This document shows, one piece after another, positions 13,637 through 20,530 of a DNA stretch of 20,657 nucleotides. A model generated the notes under the pieces. That model was not told the DNA's origin. It made no database searches and was given only the letters and a program-made list of their open reading frames with translations. Positions within the stretch are counted from its first letter, which is position 1; each line of letters opens with the position of its first letter. The stretch comes from a virus: positions 1 to 20,657 of IMG/VR virus record IMGVR_UViG_3300047172_000189, one strand, 5' to 3'. Position numbers and translations under genes: made by a program.

Positions 13637-13655
13637 ATCTATCTAGATCTTCCAT
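13482..13655 (-). CDS. Antisense ORF opposite the terS 3' end
   Basis: On the minus strand, ATG 13655 follows GGGAG by four bases and encodes 57 residues (MEDLDRFIQIYEGMEAEHLN..., ending EDPQSFPERH) with a normal, helical, non-repetitive composition. By contrast the terS C-terminal tail on the other strand is of low complexity. Either both frames are used, or terS runs into the inverted remnant of another gene. No homologue is recognised, and overlap with a real gene lowers the confidence. Confidence 0.35.
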   Translation of the reverse strand: MEDLDRFIQIYEGMEAEHLNLPVSHYDLLVALQYVRRALPSCLEKAREDPQSFPERH

Positions 13656-13685
13656 TTTACTCCCAAATAGTTCATAATAAAATTA

Positions 13686-14930
13686 ATGCTATCACATAAA
13701 CAGCAAAAGTTTATAGATGAATCTACAGCGAAAATCAATATCGCTCATGGTTCTGTTCGTGGCGGAAAGACTTTTTCGACTTCTGTTCGCTTTGTGGAGC
13801 TTGTGATTGATTGCCCAAATAGCGAAATCATCATGATCGGTAACTCGTTCTCAACGATCAAGGCGAACGTTGTGGATTTACTGCTTAACGGGCCCTACCG
13901 TGGTTACTGTACTTGGAGTGATAAGAAACTAATATTTGGAGACAAGAAGATACGTGTGATCGGTGCCCACGACGAAGGTTCAGTACGAGCTATCCAGGGC
14001 AACACACATTCTCTTGCATACGTTGATGAACTTACTACTATTCCTTGGGGTTTTGTGGATATGCTCACGACTCGCCTATCTCACCCGTGGTCCAAAATGA
14101 TAGCTACCTGCAACCCGAATTCACCGGTACACCCGGTAAAGGAGAAGCTTATCGACTGCAATGACCCAAAATACTGCTACTCCCTCCATTTCGAAGTAGA
14201 CGACAATCCTACTCTTACCGAAGAATACAAGAACGACCTGCGAACCAAGTACTCAGGACTGTTCTATAAGAGATATATTTTGGGTGAATGGGTAGCCGCG
14301 GAAGGAGCGATTTACAGTGACTTTTCAAGAAAAACTCATGTTCTGGATCGCCCTCCTCATTATTCAGACAATTACTTTTGCGGTGTTGATTACGGCATCA
14401 ATAATGCTTTTGCCGCTGTACTTATTGGACAGAATAACACATACTCTCCGCATCTGTGGGTGGAAAAAGAGCTCTATTGGGACTCTGCCAAGACCTTTCG
14501 ACAAAAACTAAATTCAGAACTAGCAGATGATCTTCAGCAATTTTTGGATGGCTATAATGTGCGTGGGATTTACCTTGATCCTAGTGCTGAAAGCTTTGAG
14601 GTAGAGCTGAAGAGAAGGCATATGCGCGTGATTCAGGCAAAGAATGACGTTTATCCCGGGATTACCTTCATGGCTAATCTCATTGCCAATCACGAGCTAA
14701 AGATCGTAAAAGACTGCCCCAATACCATCGCTGAGATGGAGATGTATGTGTGGGATAGCAAGAAGTCAGCACGAGGCATAGAAGAGCCTGTAAAGAAGCG
14801 TGACCATTGCATGGACGCACTGAGATATGGTGTATTCACACCATTTGGATTAAAGAAAAACTTACGATGGGGAGATCTAACAGATGACGGAAGAGCGCTC
14901 GGAAGCGGGCCAAGAACAAGCAGATTTTAA
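13686..14930 (+). CDS. terL: Terminase large subunit (packaging ATPase/nuclease)
   Basis: This 414-residue protein carries a Walker A motif GSVRGGKT (22-29), a Walker B SLAYVDEL with Asp114 and the catalytic Glu115, and the coupling motif TCNPNSP (141-147). The RNase-H-like nuclease follows, with Asp235 (CGVDYG), Asp298 (IYLDPS) and the KRDHCMDALRYG segment (Asp373/Asp377). It translocates DNA into the prohead at the portal and cuts the concatemer. Start 13686 lacks a clear ribosome binding site, but the N-terminus fits the family. The length matches short terminases of the Terminase_6 type. A 44-residue gene overlaps its 3' end. Confidence 0.93.
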   Translation: MLSHKQQKFIDESTAKINIAHGSVRGGKTFSTSVRFVELVIDCPNSEIIMIGNSFSTIKANVVDLLLNGPYRGYCTWSDKKLIFGDKKIRVIGAHDEGSVRAIQGNTHSLAYVDELTTIPWGFVDMLTTRLSHPWSKMIATCNPNSPVHPVKEKLIDCNDPKYCYSLHFEVDDNPTLTEEYKNDLRTKYSGLFYKRYILGEWVAAEGAIYSDFSRKTHVLDRPPHYSDNYFCGVDYGINNAFAAVLIGQNNTYSPHLWVEKELYWDSAKTFRQKLNSELADDLQQFLDGYNVRGIYLDPSAESFEVELKRRHMRVIQAKNDVYPGITFMANLIANHELKIVKDCPNTIAEMEMYVWDSKKSARGIEEPVKKRDHCMDALRYGVFTPFGLKKNLRWGDLTDDGRALGSGPRTSRF

Positions 14931-15018
14931 GAAAGAGTTAACGAAGATCTATTCCAGAATAGGAGATATTGAGTCGCATTTGGTGAATCTCATTCATCCA
15001 AAGTGTACCCAAATTTGA
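14884..15018 (+). CDS. 44-residue coiled-coil protein overlapping terL
   Basis: ATG 14884, inside the terL 3' end, follows GGGGAG by nine bases. The product reads MTEERSEAGQEQADFKKELT, then KIYSRIGDIESHLVNLIHP and CTQI; it is acidic then helical with a heptad-like pattern. The overlap with terL is 47 bp. No family recognised. A second frame (15003-15134) continues with plausible protein sequence, so the gene may originally have been longer. Confidence 0.5.
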   Translation: MTEERSEAGQEQADFKKELTKIYSRIGDIESHLVNLIHPKCTQI

Positions 15019-15134
15019 AGAAGAGAAGGTCACAAAAGAGCCGAAGAACAAACTACGTCGGCGCCGGTGAAGAGGAAAATATAACTTCATTATGGGTAAG
15101 AGAGTGCAAAAACGAAGAAATAAAGCCAGAATAA
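15003..15134 (+). CDS. Possible 43-residue basic/acidic ORF
   Basis: From GTG 15003 the frame reads VYPNLKKRRSQKSRRTNYVG and ends NEEIKPE at 15132-15134. The frame is open from 14973, upstream of any start codon. The composition is protein-like (basic first half, acidic second half), but there is no ribosome binding site. It could be the frameshifted C-terminus of the 14884 gene. Confidence 0.25.
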   Translation: MYPNLKKRRSQKSRRTNYVGAGEEENITSLWVRECKNEEIKPE

Positions 15135-15146
15135 GGTAAGGAAAAT

Positions 15147-15374
15147 ATGCTAAATATCGACTATCCCCCAGGTTACCTGCCGAAAACCGAACAAATCGCT
15201 GTTTACAAATTCCCCCCTGAGGAGGTTGATGAAGAGGACGAATTCATCCTCAACATGATTGAGGGAAAATCTCGAGTAATTTGTTGCATTCCATGCAGTA
15301 ATGGAATGGTCCTTGTTGTTAGAGAGAGTGAAGAGGGTGAAGCAAACTACCCATTTACATTAATCGAAAAATAA
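15147..15374 (+). CDS. Small acidic hypothetical protein
   Basis: This 75-residue protein starts after AAGG with five bases to ATG. It reads MLNIDYPPGYLPKTEQIAVY, then an acidic helix region (FPPEEVDEEDEFILNMIEG) and beta strands (RVICCIPCSNGMVLVVRES). Two Cys-Cys/CxxC-like cysteines (CCIPC) lie close together. No family recognised. It is the last plus-strand gene before the pentamer array, which begins only 2 bp after its stop, so its mRNA would run into the array. Confidence 0.6.
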   Translation: MLNIDYPPGYLPKTEQIAVYKFPPEEVDEEDEFILNMIEGKSRVICCIPCSNGMVLVVRESEEGEANYPFTLIEK

Positions 15375-15375
15375 A

Positions 15376-16075
15376 CCTTGCCACGCCTCGCCATGCCACG
15401 CCTTGCCTTGCCAAGCCTCGCCATGCCACGCCAGGCCATGCCGAGCCTTGCCGCATTAAAGAGCTCGCGCCCACATAAAACCATGCCACGCGTTGCCTTG
15501 CCGTGCCGTGCCACGCCATGCCTTGCCTGGCCATGCCCCTCCAAACCATGCCTGGCCGTTCCAAATTAAAGAGCTTGCGCCCACATAAAACCATGCCACG
15601 CCTTGCCAGGCCATGCCACGCCAGGCCGTGCCAGGCCGTGCCTGGCCTTGCCACGCCATGCCGAGCCTTGCCAAATTAAAGAGCTTGCGCCCACATAAAA
15701 CCATGCCACGCGTTGCCTTGCCTTGCCTTGCCGTGCCACGCCCTGCCAGGCCTCGCCATGCCACGCCAGGCCTTGCCTGGCCTCGCCATGCCACGCCAGG
15801 CCATGCCGCATTAAAGAGCTTGCGCCCACATAAAACCATGCCATGCCACGCCTCGCCATGCCTGGCCAGGCCACGCCTTGCCCTGTAAAATTAAAGAGCT
15901 TGCGCCCACATAAAACCATGCCACGCGTTGCCTTGCCGTGCCGTGCCTGGCCTTGCCTGGCCCTGCCCTGCCGTGCCTGGCCATGCCGCATTAAAGAGCT
16001 TGCGCCCACATAAAACCTTGCCAGGCCATGCCAGGCCATGCCACGCCATGCCTGGCCGTGCCTGGCCATGCCTTG
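15376..16075. repeat. Pentanucleotide (CCNNG)n array punctuated by six 30-bp conserved linkers
   Basis: The 700 bp are in strict 5-bp register (140 units). Seven blocks of 15, 16, 16, 21, 10, 14 and 12 pentamers (104 in all) alternate with six 30-bp linkers at 15451, 15561, 15671, 15806, 15886 and 15986. Ninety-eight of the 104 pentamers fit CCNNG; the inner two bases vary over TT, AC, TC, AT, AA, AG, GA, GT, TG and CT, and CCTAG never occurs. Exceptions are CGTTG (third or same relative position in blocks 2, 4 and 6) and three odd units in block 2. The linkers end in a 26-bp core that starts ATTAAAGAGCTTGCGC and ends CACATAAAA, identical in five copies with one change in the first. The array is a convergent intergenic region. 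Long open frames occur because the 5-bp unit lacks stops; none has a start signal. Confidence 0.95.
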
Positions 16076-16089
16076 CAGTTAGTATTTCT

Positions 16090-16677
16090 TTAATGTTCTT
16101 TAGATTGTGAAAAACTCAATAGCTTAAACCTGCCGAAACCGATCTTTCGACCGTCTCCAATTCCTTCAAATAATCCTGCATTTTCGATGCAAGCCTTCAT
16201 GTCTTCTTTCGATACTGCTCGATCGTCCCAGCTCAAGGTAGCGTTCATCTTCCAGCCTTCCTTCGCACCGATCCGGTATCTCAAGTTTCTTCCTTTCGTC
16301 ATGGGGTTGACAACGCTTCGAACGTCCAAATAGACTAACTCATCAGGTTTCCTCAAAAGCTCGCTATCTAATGGCACGAATCGATCTATAAGCAAAACCT
16401 GGTCGTCTAAAACCTCCAGAGTGGCTCCCACCTTCTTGGAAAGGTTACCCTTCCCAACCTTGATATGCTTCCCTCCTCCCACGATCGAACCAACCAAATA
16501 AGTGTTGTAAACGTAAAGATTTCGGTCTGAGGTCATAAGTACAGTCTTCTTCCACGACTCTTCATCATTACCCGTCGTACCACTCTTTGATTTAGAGGAA
16601 GAAAGAGTGTCAATTGGAAATGTGTTGAATAGAATTTGTTTGACGCCTTCAATAGAAATGTCGTAATAAATTTTCAT
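16090..16677 (-). CDS. Phage protein with a RAMP-like glycine-rich C-terminal loop
   Basis: ATG 16677 is chosen over an upstream in-frame ATG at 16719 because AAGGAG lies immediately before it, giving 195 residues. The N-terminus is MKIYYDISIEGVKQILFN, a beta-alpha start typical of a family of phage proteins of unknown function. The middle has Lys-rich patches (GGGKHIKVGKGNLSKK). The C-terminus is GLFEGIGDGRKIGFGRFKLL, containing GIG-DGRKI-GFG, the GxG-x5-GFG spacing of the G-rich loop in RAMP/ferredoxin-like RNA-binding proteins such as Cas6. The match is one motif only. It is convergent with the 15147 gene, and the pentamer array begins 15 bp beyond its stop. A usable promoter lies at 16774-16803. 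Confidence 0.6.
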   Translation of the reverse strand: MKIYYDISIEGVKQILFNTFPIDTLSSSKSKSGTTGNDEESWKKTVLMTSDRNLYVYNTYLVGSIVGGGKHIKVGKGNLSKKVGATLEVLDDQVLLIDRFVPLDSELLRKPDELVYLDVRSVVNPMTKGRNLRYRIGAKEGWKMNATLSWDDRAVSKEDMKACIENAGLFEGIGDGRKIGFGRFKLLSFSQSKEH

Positions 16678-16773
16678 AATCTCCTTTTGAAATTTAAAAA
16701 CATTCCAATGTGATATCATAAGGTGGAATTTAAGAACAGAGGATTCTCAAAATCAGGGAAGGTAATTTTATTC

Positions 16774-16803
16774 ATTATAGTTTTTATTTTAAATTGCCGC
16801 CAA
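16774..16803 (-). promoter_or_regulatory. Sigma70-like promoter for the RAMP-motif gene
   Basis: On the minus strand TATAAT (16774-16779, perfect) lies 18 bp after TTGGCG (16798-16803, four of six). It sits about 97 bp upstream of ATG 16677, in the AT-rich gap before the divergent DUF551 genes. Confidence 0.5.
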
Positions 16804-16902
16804 AATGTCCGGAATGGCATAGTTTCCGTTGACAGATCTTGGGCCGCCAGCTTGAGCAAGAAGATGTTTTTCGGGTGGCCCCATTTAGGAGTAAGAGGAT
16901 GT

Positions 16903-17106
16903 ATGGACGGTTGGATTAGCGTTAAGGTTAGATTGCCGGAAGAAGACGACACGGCTTGTCTGGTATACGATATTGGATCGAATCGAACCCCGGTGGTCGC
17001 TTGGTATGAGTTTGATGGCGTACCTGCTGGATTTTATACGAAAGAGACCCATTTCAGGATTATTGTAACTCACTGGATGCCGTTACCAAAGGCTCCAAGT
17101 GAGTGA
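16903..17106 (+). CDS. DUF551 protein (first of two tandem copies)
   Basis: ATG 16903 follows AGAGG by four bases and gives 67 residues: MDGWISVKVRLPEEDDTACL, then YDIGSNRTPVVAWYEFDG, and the closing THWMPLPKAPSE. The N-terminal WISVK.RLP and the C-terminal HWMPLP.P are the DUF551 signature. Function unknown; these proteins are frequent in phage early or accessory regions. A longer frame from 16723 has no ribosome binding site and a hydrophobic stretch that looks accidental. The stop overlaps the next gene by 8 bp. Confidence 0.75.
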   Translation: MDGWISVKVRLPEEDDTACLVYDIGSNRTPVVAWYEFDGVPAGFYTKETHFRIIVTHWMPLPKAPSE

Positions 17107-17317
17107 ATGGATAAGCGTTAAAGAACGAATTCCCGTCGACAATGAGTATGTATTGGCGCTTGCTAGGTTGATGAAGGATGGCACGGGAGTGGAAACGCCG
17201 ATTTTGGCTCAATTTAATCGATGCTTCGGGTGGGTTTTATGCAATAAAATGATATCAAATGATATCTTATCCTCTGTGAGATACTGGATGCCGTTACCCG
17301 AGTTCCCAAACGTCTGA
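17099..17317 (+). CDS. DUF551 protein (second tandem copy)
   Basis: This 72-residue protein uses GTG 17099, overlapping the first copy. It has WISVKERIP near the N-terminus and YWMPLPEFPNV at the end, again DUF551. The middle (MKDGTGVETPILAQFNRCFGWVLC) differs completely from that of its neighbour, so the duplication is old or the genes were acquired separately. A weak inverted repeat followed by T (TGCTTGATCAGCA near 17346-17363) lies beyond the stop. Confidence 0.72.
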   Translation: MSEWISVKERIPVDNEYVLALARLMKDGTGVETPILAQFNRCFGWVLCNKMISNDILSSVRYWMPLPEFPNV

Positions 17318-17402
17318 TAATACTACTTATGTTACTTAAAATTTGCTTGATCAGCAGGTTTTTCACGAAATGTCAAGAATCAAGTGAACTAGGTTTCCTA
17401 CG

Positions 17403-17756
17403 ATGAAAAAGAATTATCCTCTAAAGGCCTGTCCCTGGTGCGGAATTACTCCCAAATTTAACATGTCCACCCCTCTCGACCAAACGTGGCTCCCAATAAT
17501 TCAATGTAACAACCCCGATTGCCCCGTCCAGCCCAAGACCAAGTACATTCCTATTCGGAAAAAGCAACGGGGCGATTGCCTAACCATGATGATAAAGATC
17601 GACAAAATAGTTTCCCGTTGGAATTCGGGGAACCTACCCTATAACAACGAGGGGTTTAGATTGGACTTTGAATTGATAGCCAGACACTTCGAAGAAGGAA
17701 CTATTGGGCTGCCAGGATATACACAGGCGTGGCCGTCCGATTCTGTTTGCAAGTAA
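17403..17756 (+). CDS. Lar-like restriction alleviation zinc-ribbon protein
   Basis: This 117-residue protein begins MKKNYPLKACPWCGITPKF, then IIQCNNPDCPVQPKT, and later KIVSRWNSGNLPYNNEG. A CPxCG knuckle, a second C-x4-C pair about 25 residues on and an I/V..WN motif are the Lar family layout. Lar proteins relieve type I restriction by modulating the host enzyme; whether this one does is unknown. The tail after WN (40 residues, mostly charged) is longer than usual. A terminator-like hairpin follows at 17764. Confidence 0.65.
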   Translation: MKKNYPLKACPWCGITPKFNMSTPLDQTWLPIIQCNNPDCPVQPKTKYIPIRKKQRGDCLTMMIKIDKIVSRWNSGNLPYNNEGFRLDFELIARHFEEGTIGLPGYTQAWPSDSVCK

Positions 17757-17763
17757 AAATTTT

Positions 17764-17806
17764 AATGGTATCTTCCTCATAAAAAGAGGTGTACCATTTC
17801 TTTTTA
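17764..17806 (+). terminator. Probable terminator after the Lar-like gene
   Basis: AATGGTA (17764-17770) pairs with TACCATT (17792-17798); inside, CCTC (17775-17778) pairs with GAGG (17786-17789). A T-rich run (TTTCTTTTT) follows. The stem is interrupted, so efficiency is uncertain. It separates the accessory genes from the portal gene. Confidence 0.5.
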
Positions 17807-17843
17807 CTATCCCCCTTGGAACGCAGACGTCGAGCCCTCCCAA

Positions 17844-19922
17844 GTGAATGTTCGCCAATGGCTCGATAATCTCTACAGCAAGTTCCAGCCCATCGAACAA
17901 GCCCGATGGAACCAAAGCAATATCGACACTCTATTTTACGCAGGTTCACAGACATTCATCAATCGATATTTTAATTTCACTCCATCATTCAGCTACCAGA
18001 ACTTCTACTTCAACCTGATCCAGCAACCCGTAAATATGGTCACTGGCTATCAACGCCAACACCGCAAAAACATCAATTACATCCCCTCTGAAGGTGCTGA
18101 CCCAAATACGACCGACCAGTACACTCGCCTCGTTACTCACATTTCCAACACAGAAGGGATCAATGAGCAATTTTCTAAAGCGTGTGAATTGGCAGCGGTT
18201 AGCGGAATGGTTCTTCTTCAGCCTTACTTGGATTATACTGGGGACGATCCTGCTCAAGGGTCACTGCGGCTCAAGATATGGGAATACAACGCATTCCTCG
18301 TTGATCCATACTTCCGAAACCCCGATATGTCAGATGCTCAGTTCGTCTGGTGCCAAGAATACATCTCCAAGAAAGAAGCTGAGGCAAGATTCCCCGATAA
18401 GATCGGAAACATTTCCCCAATGGCCGGCACTCCGCAGCGTTACGGATCATTTTACTTCTTGCCCGAAAACTACAACATGGCTCGTAACGACCTCATGGTC
18501 TTATCCTACGTGTGGTACAAATGGAAAAAGAAGAAAAAGCGATTGTATTCTGCCCAAAGAAATCAATTTTTCGACTTCGGAGGCGGCGAGCCGCAACTCG
18601 ACCAGATCTTATATCATATCCCTGACCTGGAAGTTGTAGAAATTGAAGTACCAACATGGAAATTAGCAACAGTCCTGAATGATCAACTTATGTTCCAAGG
18701 GGACAATCCCCTGGGTTTTGACAGTTGTCCCTTCATACCGGTCTTCTGGAACTACGAACCCCATATTAATTATTACGATCTTCGGGTTCGTTCTCTTATT
18801 AAGACAATGCGAGACCCACAATTTCTTTTGAATCGTAGAATCATCCTCAATCACGATATCAGCGAATCTTCGATCAACACGGGATATAAACGAAAGGTTG
18901 GGGCGGTTGGAAATGAAGACAACCTGAAGAAGTCTGGCCAAGGCTGGGATATCTTAATCAACGAAGGTTACGAGATGACCGACGTAGAGAAGATTATTCC
19001 TAACGCCGTTCCCCCCTCGGACATGGCTTTAGCCGATCAGCTCACGAATCTCATCTTCAGCGTCTCCGGCATCAATATGGAGAGCTGGACTGGAGATGAT
19101 CAAAAACAGCTGTCTGGTCTTACTCTGATGTTGAAACAAGCGGCTAATCTCACCATCCTGCAAAAGTACTTCGATCAATGGGATTTCAGCCTAAAACAGC
19201 TGGGAGACAGGATTCTACAGATCATTCTCAATGGGTGGAATGCTCAGAAAGTAGGCCTTATCATAGGCGAAGAGCCAAGTCCTCACTTTTTCTCACGTAT
19301 ATTTGCCAAATACCAAGTGATAGTGGAAGAGGGAGCGAATACTCCAACTCAGCAAGCCGCCCAGGCTCAGCAATTACTCGAGATCAATCAGATCTACGGA
19401 CGAGAGGTGTTTCCGCCATCGTTCGTGATCAAGAACATGAATCTATCGGGCAAAGCAGAGGCGATGGAGTTCTTGCAGCAGCAAGAGCAACAAGCGTCGT
19501 CACAAGCGGAACATGCGCAGATGGTCGCGGGTGCGCTTGAAGAAGCTAAACTCAAAGAGCTGTATTCTAAGGCTGTCAGCAACATCGCTACCGCCCGCGA
19601 GAAACATGGTCGTGCCGAGAGCAACATAGGGTTATTTGAGGAAAGATTATCGATGATCGGGCGCAACAACAGCATGAGCGCAAAAGCTAAAGCTGAAGCT
19701 CTCGAGAAGCTCGTTGAAGTGACCCATCGCTATGGTGAGCTCGAGGCTCATCTCAAGATGAACGAACTTGAATCGATCGACAATCAGGAAGAGAACAAGG
19801 AAGCGATGGCGAAAGCCGACGCTAAACGAACTTCGATGGCGAACGATTTTGTCGCACAGATGCTGGCAGGTGGTATGAGTGGTCAGCAGGTTCAAGAACA
19901 GGGTCAAATGCAAGGGCAATAG
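17844..19922 (+). CDS. P22-like portal protein
   Basis: This 692-residue protein begins at GTG 17844 and reads NVRQWLDNLYSKFQPIEQAR and then NQSNIDTLFYAGSQTF. The long, tryptophan- and tyrosine-rich core (QNFYFNLIQQPVNMVTGYQR, LAAVSGMVLLQPYLDY, WEYNAFLVDPYFRNPDMSDAQ) and its size, close to the P22 portal (725 residues), support a portal. Residues 450-692 are mostly helical with a Gln/Ala-rich end (QQQEQQASSQAEHAQMVAG), comparable with the C-terminal barrel of P22. The portal forms the dodecameric DNA entry channel on which the terminase docks. No prohead, scaffold or coat gene follows it as they do in P22. The ribosome binding site is weak. Confidence 0.8.
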   Translation: MNVRQWLDNLYSKFQPIEQARWNQSNIDTLFYAGSQTFINRYFNFTPSFSYQNFYFNLIQQPVNMVTGYQRQHRKNINYIPSEGADPNTTDQYTRLVTHISNTEGINEQFSKACELAAVSGMVLLQPYLDYTGDDPAQGSLRLKIWEYNAFLVDPYFRNPDMSDAQFVWCQEYISKKEAEARFPDKIGNISPMAGTPQRYGSFYFLPENYNMARNDLMVLSYVWYKWKKKKKRLYSAQRNQFFDFGGGEPQLDQILYHIPDLEVVEIEVPTWKLATVLNDQLMFQGDNPLGFDSCPFIPVFWNYEPHINYYDLRVRSLIKTMRDPQFLLNRRIILNHDISESSINTGYKRKVGAVGNEDNLKKSGQGWDILINEGYEMTDVEKIIPNAVPPSDMALADQLTNLIFSVSGINMESWTGDDQKQLSGLTLMLKQAANLTILQKYFDQWDFSLKQLGDRILQIILNGWNAQKVGLIIGEEPSPHFFSRIFAKYQVIVEEGANTPTQQAAQAQQLLEINQIYGREVFPPSFVIKNMNLSGKAEAMEFLQQQEQQASSQAEHAQMVAGALEEAKLKELYSKAVSNIATAREKHGRAESNIGLFEERLSMIGRNNSMSAKAKAEALEKLVEVTHRYGELEAHLKMNELESIDNQEENKEAMAKADAKRTSMANDFVAQMLAGGMSGQQVQEQGQMQGQ

Positions 19923-20001
19923 CGAGTCAAATTGGATGGGATCGTCTCAAGAAATAATATCGGTAGGTACATTAAGCATTTTACAATTGAAAAGGCAATA
20001 A

Positions 20002-20530
20002 TTGAACTGGGAAATATTAGAGGGCGATTCTCTTGAAATAATGAGAAAGTGGCCTGACAACCATTTTAGTGCTATTGTAACAGATAGTCCTTATGGAATT
20101 TCTTTCCTCGGGAATGGTTGGGATCGTGATATTCCCCCGATTGAGTATTGGAAAGAAATGCTGCGTATTTTAAAACCTGGCGGTCATCTTATTGCGGCTG
20201 GGTTGCCCAGAATGATGCACCGCTTAATTTGCGTGATAGAAGATGCAGGATTCCAAATTCGAGATCTAGGGAATATATGTGGATTATAATGATTTCGGTT
20301 ATGAAAGAGGAATAAAAGACTCCGGCGGAGCATCCCGTTTTTTTTATTTTCCTAAAGCTTCGAGGCGAGAGAGGAACGAGGGATTGGACGAATTGCCGGA
20401 CACTAAATGTCAAACTGGTTGCGGTGGCGCAATGCCAATTGACGATGATGGGAAAGAAAGGGATCGATTTAAGAAGATTGCCAAGAACCATCATGCGACG
20501 GTTAAGCCCCTAAAACTCATGGAATACCTC
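20002..20530 (+). pseudogene. DNA methyltransferase remnant (internal deletion and 3' truncation)
   Basis: From TTG 20002 (AAAAGG upstream) the first frame has a methyltransferase start: LEGDSLEIM, SAIVTDSPYGISF with the TDSPY motif (D/SPPY-type catalytic site), and LRILKPGGHLIAAG. It stops at 20287-20289 after GFQIRDLGN. A second frame from 20279 continues with the C-terminal landmarks ASRFFYFPKASRRERNEGL and NHHATVKPLKLMEYLL. The target-recognition middle usually found between these parts is absent, so an out-of-frame deletion is likely. The gene is cut at 20530, before the SAM-binding DPFxGSG motif expected downstream of VKPLKLMEYL. Both lesions make it non-functional. Confidence 0.8.

Noticed and set aside
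15092-15139. 15-codon Lys/Arg-rich ORF before the 15147 gene
   Set aside because: The purine-rich upstream sequence is too far from the ATG and the short peptide gives no other evidence.
15355-16069. Long minus-strand reading frames through the array (for example 15566-16069, 167 codons)
   Set aside because: The stop-free 5-bp unit opens several frames at once, giving the same G-x-A-W/R peptide pattern in each. None has a ribosome binding site.
15376-16075. Classical CRISPR array
   Set aside because: The segments between the 30-bp linkers are not unique foreign spacers; they are runs of the same degenerate pentamer with lengths of 50 to 105 bp, and no cas1 or cas2 is present.
19936-20001. 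21-codon ORF between portal and methyltransferase
   Set aside because: TTGG is a poor ribosome binding site and no similarity is recognisable; it may only be leader sequence.
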